Of a stretch of DNA of 32,616 nucleotides, positions 1 to 6,903 are shown in pieces. Numbering within the stretch: the stretch's first letter is position 1; each line of letters starts with the position of its first letter. The notes under the pieces are model-generated. The model ran no database searches and was not told the DNA's origin. It saw nothing but the letters and a program-made list of their open reading frames with translations. The translations under genes were made by a program, and so were the position numbers. The DNA comes from Syntrophus sp964555065 (GTDB taxonomy: Bacteria > Desulfobacterota > Syntrophia > Syntrophales > Syntrophaceae): positions 1-32,616 of the forward strand of contig CAZKRB010000034.1 in assembly GCA_964555065.1 (NCBI GenBank), read 5' to 3'.

Positions 1-326
1 TACCTATGCCGTTGATATGGCAATACTATTTTTTCGCAACTGTTAAACTTCAGTCTGAAGATCATTGATAAATAAGCGGGATGCTGTTGTCGGTGCTACC
101 CGATTCCTCCTTTTCCCCGGGGGAATATCAGGGAATATCAACGTGGGCTGGGGGGGAGCTATATTATATTAAGGTGAGCAGGGGAGCCCGTTTCCGAGCC
201 GATTTCGAGAAATACGGTGTGACATTGCAAATAAAGAAGCGCTCCGAAAATAAAGAAGCACTCCCGGAGCCGGCGGCTCTCGCTGGAGTGCTTCTTTGGT
301 TCTCGCTTAATTAAGGTAACAGGGCG
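1..326. other. non-coding region downstream of the cold-shock gene
   Basis: No convincing gene is present. A 77-codon plus-strand open frame at 81-314 has no family resemblance and runs through the hairpin at 252-297, so it is treated as chance. Visible structure: a 10-bp unit repeated in tandem at 121-140, a short palindrome at 48-60, and a 12-bp AT-rich motif at 229-240 repeated at 248-259 that then forms the left arm of a strong hairpin. Confidence 0.6.
252..297 (-). terminator. hairpin, probable terminator of the cold-shock gene
   Basis: Positions 252-264 pair perfectly with 285-297 (13 bp). Inside lies a second small hairpin, 267-271 with 275-279 around a 3-nt loop. Read on the minus strand the distal arm ends in a T-rich stretch, as expected of an intrinsic terminator 30 nt past the stop of the cold-shock gene. 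The stem is equally stable on the plus strand, so it may work in both directions. Function is inferred from position and shape. Confidence 0.55.
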
Positions 327-527
327 TTATATAGGTTTTACATTAACGGCAGCCGGTCCTTTCTGGCCCGTCTGGACTTCAAAACTGACACGCTGTCCTT
401 CATACAGGGTTTTGAACCCGCTGCTCTGAATGGCACTGTAATGAACGAATACATCGCCGCCTTCATCCTTTTCAATGAAGCCGAATCCTTTCTGTTCATT
501 AAACCATTTCACTTTCCCTTCCGGCAT
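327..527 (-). CDS. cspA: cold-shock domain protein (CspA family)
   Basis: This 66-residue protein is a single five-stranded cold-shock domain that binds single-stranded RNA and DNA and acts as an RNA chaperone in the cytoplasm. Both RNA-binding motifs are visible: KGFGFIEK (RNP1) and DVFVHYSAI (RNP2). The length matches the family. The frame is open further upstream, but the ATG at 525-527 is chosen because it starts the domain exactly (MPEGKVKWFN) and has a purine-rich GGAAGAGAG ribosome site in front. A promoter candidate lies about 180 nt upstream, giving the long leader typical of cold-shock genes. The hairpin at 252-297 probably ends the transcript. The family is certain; whether this member is cold-induced is unknown. 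Confidence 0.95.
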   Translation of the reverse strand: MPEGKVKWFNEQKGFGFIEKDEGGDVFVHYSAIQSSGFKTLYEGQRVSFEVQTGQKGPAAVNVKPI

Positions 528-712
528 CGCTTCTCTCTTCCTTTCTAAAATTTTTTCCGTCGGACCGGCACTCTGAAAGAAAAAAACCGCCAAGACCTAA
601 AGCGCATGCCGGCTAACCTTTACACTTCAAAATGTCTACAGCCCAACTTTTTTTATACCATAACTCGGGAGCAAGCTTCCCGCTTCCCGGGCTTATAGTT
701 AAAATTTGAACA

Positions 713-741
713 CTTTTAATATACGCCTCCGAAAAAGTCAA
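713..741 (-). promoter_or_regulatory. candidate sigma-70 promoter of the cold-shock gene
   Basis: On the minus strand TTGACT (736-741) is followed after 17 nt by TAAAAG (713-718) in an AT-rich stretch. Transcription would start near 706 and leave a leader of about 180 nt before the ATG at 527. The -35 box is good and the -10 box weak; an alternative -10, TATATT, lies nearer but with poor spacing. Confidence 0.4.
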
Positions 742-821
742 GGCATATTTCCCTGACAGATTCCTGAAAGCTTTTGCCCCACAGGTCGATTGGGATTACA
801 TCCTCTCCGGGAGGAGAAAGT

Positions 822-1259
822 CTAAGGCTCGGTCACTGAAACCGCCAAAGCCTCTTGGAGTTGCTTGATTGTAAAGGGTTTCGTCAGCGAGGCGTCGAAG
901 CCGTGCGTATCGAAAAATTCTACGACAGGATCATTGGTGTAACCACTGATAATGACGGCCCTGACTTTGGGATTGATCTCACGAATTTTCTGCAAGGTCT
1001 TAAAACCTCCCATTCCTCCGCGGATGGTCAAATCGAGCATGACCTGAGAGAAGGGGCGGCCTGAAGTTTCGGCCTCGCTGAAACGGCTCACGGCCTCTTC
1101 CCCATCGGCGACCATTTCAACCTCATAGCCGAGATGGTTGAGAATCTGCCCCGTTATCTCGCGAACCGTTTCTTCATCATCCATTAAAAGAATCCGTTCC
1201 TTTGCCGTCTTGCCTGAAGAAGGCCCGGCATCCGCCGTTTCAATATGAGAATCGTTCAT
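822..1259 (-). CDS. stand-alone response regulator receiver protein
   Basis: The protein is a single phospho-receiver (REC) domain of about 120 residues behind a short polar N-terminal tail, with no output domain. With the ATG at 1257-1259 it has 145 residues. The acidic pair in LLMDDEE, the phospho-acceptor Asp in QVMLDLTIRGGMGG, the switch Ser in IISGYTND and the Lys in LTKPF are all present, so it should be phosphorylatable. The DLTIRGGMGG loop is the type usually found in receivers at the C-terminus of hybrid sensor kinases, suggesting it derives from or partners such a kinase; none is encoded nearby. A TTG at 1268 is an in-frame alternative start, but GGGAGG sits 9 nt before the ATG and right against the TTG. 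A good promoter precedes it. Confidence 0.9.
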   Translation of the reverse strand: MNDSHIETADAGPSSGKTAKERILLMDDEETVREITGQILNHLGYEVEMVADGEEAVSRFSEAETSGRPFSQVMLDLTIRGGMGGFKTLQKIREINPKVRAVIISGYTNDPVVEFFDTHGFDASLTKPFTIKQLQEALAVSVTEP

Positions 1260-1343
1260 CCTCTTCAACCTCCCGGACTCTGGTGCCCGGATATTCGATA
1301 ACCGAAGGATTTTACCCAGGGAAAAACGGAATTATACTCGCAA

Positions 1344-1372
1344 CTAATACGAGACGGAGTCATGGATGTCAA
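1344..1372 (-). promoter_or_regulatory. promoter of the receiver-domain gene
   Basis: On the minus strand a perfect TTGACA (1367-1372) is followed after 17 nt by TATTAG (1344-1349). A perfect TATAAT hexamer (1331-1336) lies just downstream and could serve as an alternative -10 with a different upstream element. The implied leader is roughly 80 nt. Confidence 0.55.
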
Positions 1373-1461
1373 GGGGAAAAAGTAAAAATAAAAAGTGGTT
1401 CAGGCGTCCTGGATTCGAGATGGGACCGGGTCCGCGAGGGGGAGGGCGGCTAACTTTATGC

Positions 1462-1490
1462 TTTACAATTCCGGCTGATATCGCTTAAAT
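1462..1490 (+). promoter_or_regulatory. candidate promoter of the trxB-lgt operon
   Basis: TTTACA (1462-1467) and TTAAAT (1485-1490) are separated by 17 nt, about 65 nt ahead of the GTG start of trxB. The boxes are moderate matches; the divergent location next to the receiver-gene promoter supports a shared control region. Confidence 0.4.
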
Positions 1491-1554
1491 ACAATCCTGC
1501 TCGACAGTTAGCTGTTCTTCAAGAGGGCAATTTTCACGAGGGGGAGCGCGATCC

Positions 1555-2544
1555 GTGGAAGAAAAGAGTCGTTCGAATCCGGAATATGACGTGGTTGTGG
1601 TCGGTGGGGGACCGGCAGGCCTTACGGCGGGCCTGTATGCGGCGAGGGGCGGTTTGAAAACCCTGCTTCTGGAAGGGGAATCGTCGGTCAGTCAGATTAC
1701 GGTGACGGATCTGGTGGAAAATTATCCGGGTTTCCCCGAAGGGATCAATGGGTACGACCTGGTGGAACGTTTTAAAGCACAGGCCCGTCAATTCGGATTG
1801 GTGATGGAAACCGATGACGTCCGCTCCCTTGCTCCCCTCCGGCAGGATGGCGGGACGGCCGGAGGCTGGAGCGTCTCGGGAAGCCGGCGGACTTATGAAG
1901 CGCTGACGGTCATCCTGGCGACCGGCGCCGACTGGAGTCGTCTGGGCGTGCCGGGAGAGGAGGCCTTTGCCGGAAAGGGCGTCTCCTATTGCGCCACCTG
2001 TGATGGACCCTTCTACCGCGACAAAGAGGTGATCGTGGTGGGCGGCGGGGATACTGCGGTCCAGGAAGCCCTCTTCCTTACCCGCTTCGCCCGTAAGATC
2101 ACCATTGTCCATCGCCGGGATCGTCTGCGGGCAACCCCGGTCCTGCAGGAGCGGGCCCTTGCCCATGAACGGATCGGCTTTGCCTGGGATTCCGTCGTGG
2201 AGGAAATCCGGGGAGACGCCTTTGTAGAGGGCGTTAGAATCCGCAATCTCAGGAATCCGGAACTGTCCCGGGAAATTCCCGCCGATGGCGTTTTTGTTTT
2301 TGTGGGACTGACCCCCAATACCGCATTCGTCCGGGGACTGGTGGACTGCGATGAAAACGGCTATATCCTTGCCGACCGGGAAATGAGAACCTCGGCGGAG
2401 GGGATCTTTGCCTGCGGCGACTGTATTGCCAAGCTGCTGCGGCAGGTCGTTACCGCCTGCGGCGACGCCGCGACGGCGGCCTTCTCGGCTCAGCTGAAGG
2501 TGGAAGCCATGAAAGGCCATGCCTATTCGGGGAGAAAGGCCTGA
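1555..2544 (+). CDS. trxB: thioredoxin-disulfide reductase
   Basis: This is a 329-residue flavoprotein that passes electrons from NADPH through FAD and a redox disulfide to thioredoxin in the cytoplasm. The FAD motif GGGPAG is at residues 17-22, the redox-active CATC at 146-149, the nucleotide motif GGGDTA at 163-168 followed by HRRDRLR typical of NADPH use, and the second FAD motif GIFACGDC near residue 280. Length and domain order match low-molecular-weight thioredoxin reductases. The start is a GTG preceded by a strong GAGGGGGAG site. lgt follows after 3 nt, so the two are co-transcribed. No thioredoxin gene is in the window, so the partner is unknown. Confidence 0.95.
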   Translation: MEEKSRSNPEYDVVVVGGGPAGLTAGLYAARGGLKTLLLEGESSVSQITVTDLVENYPGFPEGINGYDLVERFKAQARQFGLVMETDDVRSLAPLRQDGGTAGGWSVSGSRRTYEALTVILATGADWSRLGVPGEEAFAGKGVSYCATCDGPFYRDKEVIVVGGGDTAVQEALFLTRFARKITIVHRRDRLRATPVLQERALAHERIGFAWDSVVEEIRGDAFVEGVRIRNLRNPELSREIPADGVFVFVGLTPNTAFVRGLVDCDENGYILADREMRTSAEGIFACGDCIAKLLRQVVTACGDAATAAFSAQLKVEAMKGHAYSGRKA

Positions 2545-2547
2545 AGC

Positions 2548-3396
2548 ATGGACTCCTTCCTGCTCTTCTGGCAGCATCTTCCCGAGCATCTGCGCCCCGA
2601 TCTCTTCTCGATCGGCTCCTTCCAGCTTCGCTACTACAGCCTGATGTATCTCGTCGCTTTCGGGGTAACCTATGCCCTGGTCATACATCGGGTGAAAAGG
2701 GAGCATTATCCCTTTTCACCGGAGACCATCCAGGATCTTCTGCTGTGGACTATTCTGGGGTTGATTGCGGGGGCCCGGCTGGGCTACGTCGTCTTTTATA
2801 ATTTCAGTTATTACCTGAGTCATCCCCTGGAAATCCTGCTGCCCTTCGAATTTTCCGGCGGCATCCGCTTTGTGGGGATCAGCGGGATGTCCTACCACGG
2901 GGGGGCGATTGGGGCCCTTCTGGCCGCCCTTTTTTTCTGCCGGAGAAGGAATCTTTCCTTCTGGAAAATGCTCGAACTCTTTTCTCCCGCCGTTCCCCTG
3001 GGGTACACCTTCGGTCGAATCGGTAATTTCATCAACGGGGAACTCTACGGCCGGGTGACCGCGGTTCCCTGGGGGATGTATTTCCCTCTGGATTCCCTCC
3101 ACCAGCTTCGTCATCCCTCTCAGCTCTACGAGGCCTTCTTTGAAGGGATCCTCCTGTTCGCCGTTCTCTGGAGCATCCGCCGGCGAAGTCCCTTCGACGG
3201 TTTCCTCTTTGCGGCCTATCTCTTCGGCTACGGTCTGGTCCGCTTTTTCATCGAATTCTTCCGCGAGCCCGATGTCCAGTTGGGGCTCTTCTGGGGAGGG
3301 ATCTTCAGCATGGGGCAGGTTCTCTGCCTGCTTATGATGGCCGCAGGCGTGCTGGTTTATTTCCTCCGCAAGCCGCGGCGGAACGCCGTTTCATAA
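2548..3396 (+). CDS. lgt: prolipoprotein diacylglyceryl transferase
   Basis: Lgt is an inner-membrane enzyme that moves diacylglycerol from phosphatidylglycerol to the lipobox cysteine of prelipoproteins, the first step of lipoprotein maturation. The 282-residue protein has several membrane segments, the SYHGGAIGAL motif (His 117), the Lgt signature GRIGNFINGELYGR (about 156-169) with its essential Arg and Asn, and RHPSQLYE further on. Length is normal. The ATG lies 3 nt after the trxB stop, so translation is probably coupled. One likely substrate lies in the window, the MsrAB lipoprotein at 23190-24278. Confidence 0.96.
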   Translation: MDSFLLFWQHLPEHLRPDLFSIGSFQLRYYSLMYLVAFGVTYALVIHRVKREHYPFSPETIQDLLLWTILGLIAGARLGYVVFYNFSYYLSHPLEILLPFEFSGGIRFVGISGMSYHGGAIGALLAALFFCRRRNLSFWKMLELFSPAVPLGYTFGRIGNFINGELYGRVTAVPWGMYFPLDSLHQLRHPSQLYEAFFEGILLFAVLWSIRRRSPFDGFLFAAYLFGYGLVRFFIEFFREPDVQLGLFWGGIFSMGQVLCLLMMAAGVLVYFLRKPRRNAVS

Positions 3397-3531
3397 CAAC
3401 CGGCCGGCTTTCGGAACAGATCCGGCTTCCAGCGGGCATTCAACACGCGCGGCGGGCATTCCCATTTCATTGCCAAGTCCTGGAATTATTTTTTCGAAGC
3501 CGGAAACAAACGAAAGGAGAGGGTGAAGAAA

Positions 3532-4884
3532 ATGGGCAGACGAGTCCTCATTGTCGGCGGTGGCGCGGGGGGGCCTTCGACGGCTGCCGAAGCCGCGCGG
3601 AGAGATTCTTCCCTGGAAATCGCCATGATCGAACAGGGCGAGTACATTTCTTATGCCGCCTGTCCGATGCCCTATTACATCGGCGATGTCATTAAAGACG
3701 AACGCCAGTTGATCGCCAGGACCCCGGAAAAGTTCCGGGAGGGCGGCGTGGAAGTCCGAACCGGCGTCCAGGCCGAAGGGGTTGACCTAGCGGCTCGGAA
3801 AGTGACCCTCACCGGGGGGGAAACGCTTCCCTTCGATGTCCTCGTGCTGGCCACGGGAACCCGCCCGATCCTGCCCGGCATTCCCGGCGAGGATCGGGAG
3901 GGCGTTTTTACCCTGAAGCAGCTGCCCGATGCCGTGGGCATCAAGACGTTTATCCGGGAGAGCCGGTGCCGGAAGGCCATCATCGTCGGGGCCGGGTTTA
4001 TCGGCATGGAAATGTGCGAAGCCTTCCGGAAGAACGGGATCGAAACCACGGTGGTCAACCGGGGGAAGATGCCCGTGCCCCGGTGGGATCCCGAGTTGGG
4101 CCAATGGGTTGTGGAGGCCTTGAAGGAGAACCAGGTTACGATGCTTTCGGACACGGCAATCCAGGCCATCGAAAAGGGGGAGGACTGCCGCCTCCGATTG
4201 CTCACCAGCCAGGGGAATTTCGGGGGGGATGTCATCCTGCTGGCCATCGGCGTTCGCCCCAGCGTCGGCCTGGCGAGCGGGATGGGCCTGGCTTTGGGGC
4301 GGACCGGGGCCATCTCCGTCGACCTGTCGCAGCAGACCTCTCAGCCGGAGGTTTATGCCGTGGGGGATTGCAGTGAAGCGTACCACCGGGTCAGCAAACG
4401 ATGGACCCATGTCCCTCTGGGAGATATCGCGAACAAGCAGGGACGGGTTGCGGGGCGCAACATCGCCGGCAGCCCCCTGATCTTTCCGGGCATTGTGGGC
4501 GCTCAGGCCTTCAAGCTTTTTGACCTGGAAATTGCAGCGACGGGCCTGGAGGAAAGGGAGGCCCGTGAGGCCGGCTATCATCCGGTCAGCAGCCTGGTCT
4601 GGGGCGATGTGGCGCCCCTTTCCGGAGCGGGGGCCAGCCGGCTGGGGCTGAAGCTCACTGCCGATGCCGCCACTGGACTTCTTCTCGGCGCGCAGGCGGT
4701 AGGACTCCAGGGGGCGGTCAGCCGGATCAACACCCTTTCCGCCGCCCTCTGGTCCGGGCTGTCCATTGATGAGGTCGGTTACCTGGATCTCGCTTATTCG
4801 CCGCCCTTCAGCCGCGCGTGGGATCTGATCCACATCGCCGCCCAGGATCTCATGAAAAAAATGGCCCGCCATCCGTTATGCTGA
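3532..4884 (+). CDS. FAD-dependent pyridine nucleotide-disulfide oxidoreductase, CoA-disulfide reductase/NADH oxidase-like
   Basis: This roughly 450-residue flavoprotein belongs to the single-cysteine branch of the disulfide reductases, whose members reduce CoA disulfide, polysulfide or oxygen with NAD(P)H. It has an N-terminal FAD motif (LIVGGGAGG), the hallmark cysteine in ISYAACPMPYYIGD (Cys 44), an NAD(P)H motif (IIVGAGFIGMEMCEAF, near 150), the second FAD motif VYAVGDC and a C-terminal dimerisation domain. No rhodanese domain is attached. The frame also offers a GTG at 3523, but AAAGGAGAG would be almost touching it, so the ATG at 3532 is preferred. The exact substrate (CoA disulfide, persulfide or oxygen) cannot be read from sequence. 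Confidence 0.88.
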   Translation: MGRRVLIVGGGAGGPSTAAEAARRDSSLEIAMIEQGEYISYAACPMPYYIGDVIKDERQLIARTPEKFREGGVEVRTGVQAEGVDLAARKVTLTGGETLPFDVLVLATGTRPILPGIPGEDREGVFTLKQLPDAVGIKTFIRESRCRKAIIVGAGFIGMEMCEAFRKNGIETTVVNRGKMPVPRWDPELGQWVVEALKENQVTMLSDTAIQAIEKGEDCRLRLLTSQGNFGGDVILLAIGVRPSVGLASGMGLALGRTGAISVDLSQQTSQPEVYAVGDCSEAYHRVSKRWTHVPLGDIANKQGRVAGRNIAGSPLIFPGIVGAQAFKLFDLEIAATGLEEREAREAGYHPVSSLVWGDVAPLSGAGASRLGLKLTADAATGLLLGAQAVGLQGAVSRINTLSAALWSGLSIDEVGYLDLAYSPPFSRAWDLIHIAAQDLMKKMARHPLC

Positions 4885-4925
4885 AGCGGTGTCCATCACA
4901 GGATTTCTTCTGATTTTAGTAGGTT

Positions 4926-4980
4926 CCGCGGGAAGTGACCGGACCTTGTTCCGGGCGGGATGAAAATCCCTCTTCCGCGG
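4926..4980 (+). promoter_or_regulatory. candidate structured RNA leader of terC (three-way junction)
   Basis: Between the flavoprotein stop and terC a 55-nt stretch folds into a closed three-way junction. The outer stem pairs 4926-4935 with 4972-4980 (nine pairs with one bulged G at 4932). Hairpin 1 pairs 4939-4943 with 4950-4954 around a 6-nt loop. Hairpin 2 pairs 4957-4961 with 4966-4970 around a GAAA tetraloop. A second structured block follows to 5060. TerC-family genes are often under the manganese-sensing yybP-ykoY riboswitch, but its conserved sequence blocks, as I know them, are not seen. Function is inference. Confidence 0.4.
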
Positions 4981-4997
4981 CGTCTGTTTATGACCGG

Positions 4998-5060
4998 AAA
5001 GGCCGCCGATTCCCTTTCAAGTTCCCGGCGCCGGTTTCAGCCGGGGGGATGAAGGCCTTT
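4998..5060 (+). promoter_or_regulatory. second foldable block in the terC leader
   Basis: AAAGGCC at 4998-5004 pairs with GGCCTTT at 5054-5060, enclosing a GC-rich hairpin CCCGGC (5024-5029) with GCCGGG (5040-5045). It lies directly before the ribosome site of terC (5081-5087), so its folding could affect translation. There is no T-tract, so an intrinsic terminator switch is not obvious. Confidence 0.3.
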
Positions 5061-5095
5061 GCCTTGTGCTCAGATCAATAAAAGGAGTTCGCATT

Positions 5096-5800
5096 TTGGA
5101 TTTTGGAACCGTATTTCAAATCGAATGGAACGCCGCTTTTTTCCTGGCGATGCTGAACATCGTTTTCATCGACCTGATCCTGTCCGGCGACAATGCCGTG
5201 CTCATTGCCATGGCCGTCCGCGGCCTGCCGCGGGATCAGCGGAAAAAAGGGATTCTTTTCGGAACCAGTGCCGCCGTGGCGCTGCGGGTGACTCTCACGT
5301 TCATGGTTGCCTTCCTGATCGCCCTGCCCGTGATCAAGCTGGTGGGCGGCATGCTGATCCTCTGGATTGCAACCAAACTGTTTATGGAGTCTGAGCCCGA
5401 AGAAGAGGACAGAAACGTCACAACGATCGCCCAGGCAATCAAAGTCATCATCATCGCCGATGTGACCATGTCCCTCGACAATGTCCTTGCGGTTGCCGGC
5501 GCCGCCCAGGAAAGTCTTTTCCTCCTTCTCTTCGGTCTTGCGTTGAGCATTCCCCTGGTGATCTTTACGAGCAACCTTCTTTCCACCCTGATGGACAAGT
5601 ATCCGGTGATCCTCCTGATTGGCGCCGCTATCCTGGGGCGGGTGGGCGGCGACATGATCATGACCGACCCTCTCGTTGAAAAGTGGCTGCATCCGACAGA
5701 AGTGGCGGAATACGGTGTGCAGATTCTCTGTGCGGTCGGCGTCATCGTGGCCGGGAAACTCTGGATGAAGTGGAAAATTTCCCAGGCTGAAAAAAAATAG
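5096..5800 (+). CDS. TerC-family integral membrane protein (YjbE-like)
   Basis: This protein of about 234 residues has seven or so hydrophobic segments and the paired acidic motifs of the TerC family: DLILSGDNAVLIAMAVR near the N-terminus and MSLDNVLAVAGAA after a charged loop. Family members in the inner membrane are implicated in metal, notably manganese, export and in tellurite resistance. A GTG at 5066 opens the frame, but the best ribosome site, AAAGGAG at 5081-5087, lies 8 nt before a TTG at 5096, so a TTG start is called. The gene stands alone behind a long foldable leader, which suggests metal-responsive or other RNA-level control. The transported ion is not identified by sequence. 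Confidence 0.88.
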   Translation: MDFGTVFQIEWNAAFFLAMLNIVFIDLILSGDNAVLIAMAVRGLPRDQRKKGILFGTSAAVALRVTLTFMVAFLIALPVIKLVGGMLILWIATKLFMESEPEEEDRNVTTIAQAIKVIIIADVTMSLDNVLAVAGAAQESLFLLLFGLALSIPLVIFTSNLLSTLMDKYPVILLIGAAILGRVGGDMIMTDPLVEKWLHPTEVAEYGVQILCAVGVIVAGKLWMKWKISQAEKK

Positions 5801-5890
5801 GAAAAATCCGTTTCTGCCGGCCGCAGGAAACAGGCTCGTTCTCCCCGACACAGGCTCCGCTCATAATCATAAGACATTGAATTATCTCAT

Positions 5891-5911
5891 AAAAGCGATA
5901 AAGGCGCTTTT
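5891..5911 (+). terminator. weak terminator candidate after terC
   Basis: AAAAGCG (5891-5897) and CGCTTTT (5905-5911) form a 7-bp stem with a 7-nt loop, 90 nt past the terC stop. The downstream arm ends in four T, giving a short U-run. Stability is modest. Confidence 0.35.
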
Positions 5912-5982
5912 AATGGCAATGGTTCGAGATGAGAAATTCGTTGGCCGACTTTGACGGCGTCCTGTCCCCTTCAGGGCAGAGG

Positions 5983-6010
5983 TTGACAAGGTCGACGGCG
6001 GCGGGATAAA
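5983..6010 (+). promoter_or_regulatory. candidate promoter of the kinase-like/methyltransferase/cutA genes
   Basis: A perfect TTGACA (5983-5988) is followed after 16 nt by GATAAA (6005-6010). The -10 box sits at the edge of an inverted repeat (GCGGG at 6001-6005, CCCGC at 6016-6020), so a small hairpin would form at the start of the transcript. It precedes the ATG at 6077. Confidence 0.4.
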
Positions 6011-6076
6011 CTTTTCCCGCGCGAGGGAAGTGGCCTGCATGACTTCCTGTCGAGGTGCGGATCAAGGAGGGGAAGA

Positions 6077-6901
6077 ATGGCGATATTGACGATCACCAAG
6101 CAGTTCGGCAGCGGAGGCGGAAAAATCGGCAGTGACGTGGCCGGCCTTCTGGGATACGAGTATGTGCCCCTGAAGAGGGTTTTCGAAGAAGCCGGAAAGG
6201 CGGGACATAAAATAAAGAATCTGGCGGATGAAGTCAGTAAGACCGTTCCCGGTCTCTGGGAGCGGACGGACTGGTCTTTCCTGGCCTTTGCGGCATTCTG
6301 CCAGAGCACCATCCTGACCTATGCGCTGCGAAACAACATCGTGGTGATGACCCGGGGAGGCAATGTCCTGTTGAAAGATATTCCCCATGCCTTGAGGATT
6401 TTCATGGCGGCTCCCTTTGAGGTCCGGGTGCGACGGATCATGGAGCGGGAGGAGATCGGCCGGGAGGTGGCGGTGATGATGGCAAAAAAGGCCGATCGGG
6501 AGATGGCGGTGACGGTCCAGCAGGTATATGGGACAAACTGGAAGGATCCCACGGAGTATGATCGGGCCTTCGATACGAGCAGGCAGGATTGGGATGAGAT
6601 CGTTCACAGTCTGAAAGACGCACTGCGGGAAAAGGAGAAGGACTGTACGGAGATAGCGCAGAAACTGCTCCGGATGAGAGCCCTGGCGACCCGCATCAAG
6701 GTGAAGATCATGACCTCTCCCGCTTTCCTCACACCCACGCTGGAAGTGGAGCCGAAGGGGGACGTGCTGGTGGTCAGCGGGGTGGTGCGCAATCCCGACC
6801 AGCATAAGCGAATCGAAGAGGAAGTGATGAAAATGGCCGAGGAAACGTTCGTCGAATTCCGTCTTCACTATCGCGGTTCCTGGCCTTTCCGCGGCATCTG
6901 A
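6077..6901 (+). CDS. cytidylate kinase-like family protein with C-terminal BON-like domain
   Basis: Residues 1 to about 195 resemble the cytidylate kinase-like family: the nucleotide-binding start is TITKQFGSGGGKIGSDVA, and a lid-like region with regularly spaced Arg and Lys (VRVRRIMEREEIGREVA) follows. The last 70 or so residues (IKVKIMTSPAFLTPTLEV, then VLVVSGVVRNPDQ and an amphipathic helix) look like a BON-type fold as found in periplasmic and membrane-associated proteins. The true substrate is unknown; a housekeeping CMP kinase is shorter and lacks this tail. AAGGAGGGG precedes the ATG. The methyltransferase gene starts 2 nt after its stop. Confidence 0.8.
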   Translation: MAILTITKQFGSGGGKIGSDVAGLLGYEYVPLKRVFEEAGKAGHKIKNLADEVSKTVPGLWERTDWSFLAFAAFCQSTILTYALRNNIVVMTRGGNVLLKDIPHALRIFMAAPFEVRVRRIMEREEIGREVAVMMAKKADREMAVTVQQVYGTNWKDPTEYDRAFDTSRQDWDEIVHSLKDALREKEKDCTEIAQKLLRMRALATRIKVKIMTSPAFLTPTLEVEPKGDVLVVSGVVRNPDQHKRIEEEVMKMAEETFVEFRLHYRGSWPFRGI

Positions 6902-6903
6902 AG

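Noticed and set aside
81..314. 77-codon plus-strand frame left of cspA
   Set aside because: It reads through a terminator-like hairpin and has no family resemblance.
4926..4980. yybP-ykoY manganese riboswitch upstream of terC
   Set aside because: The conserved sequence blocks expected for this class were not found; only the genomic position fits, so the element is reported as an unclassified candidate.
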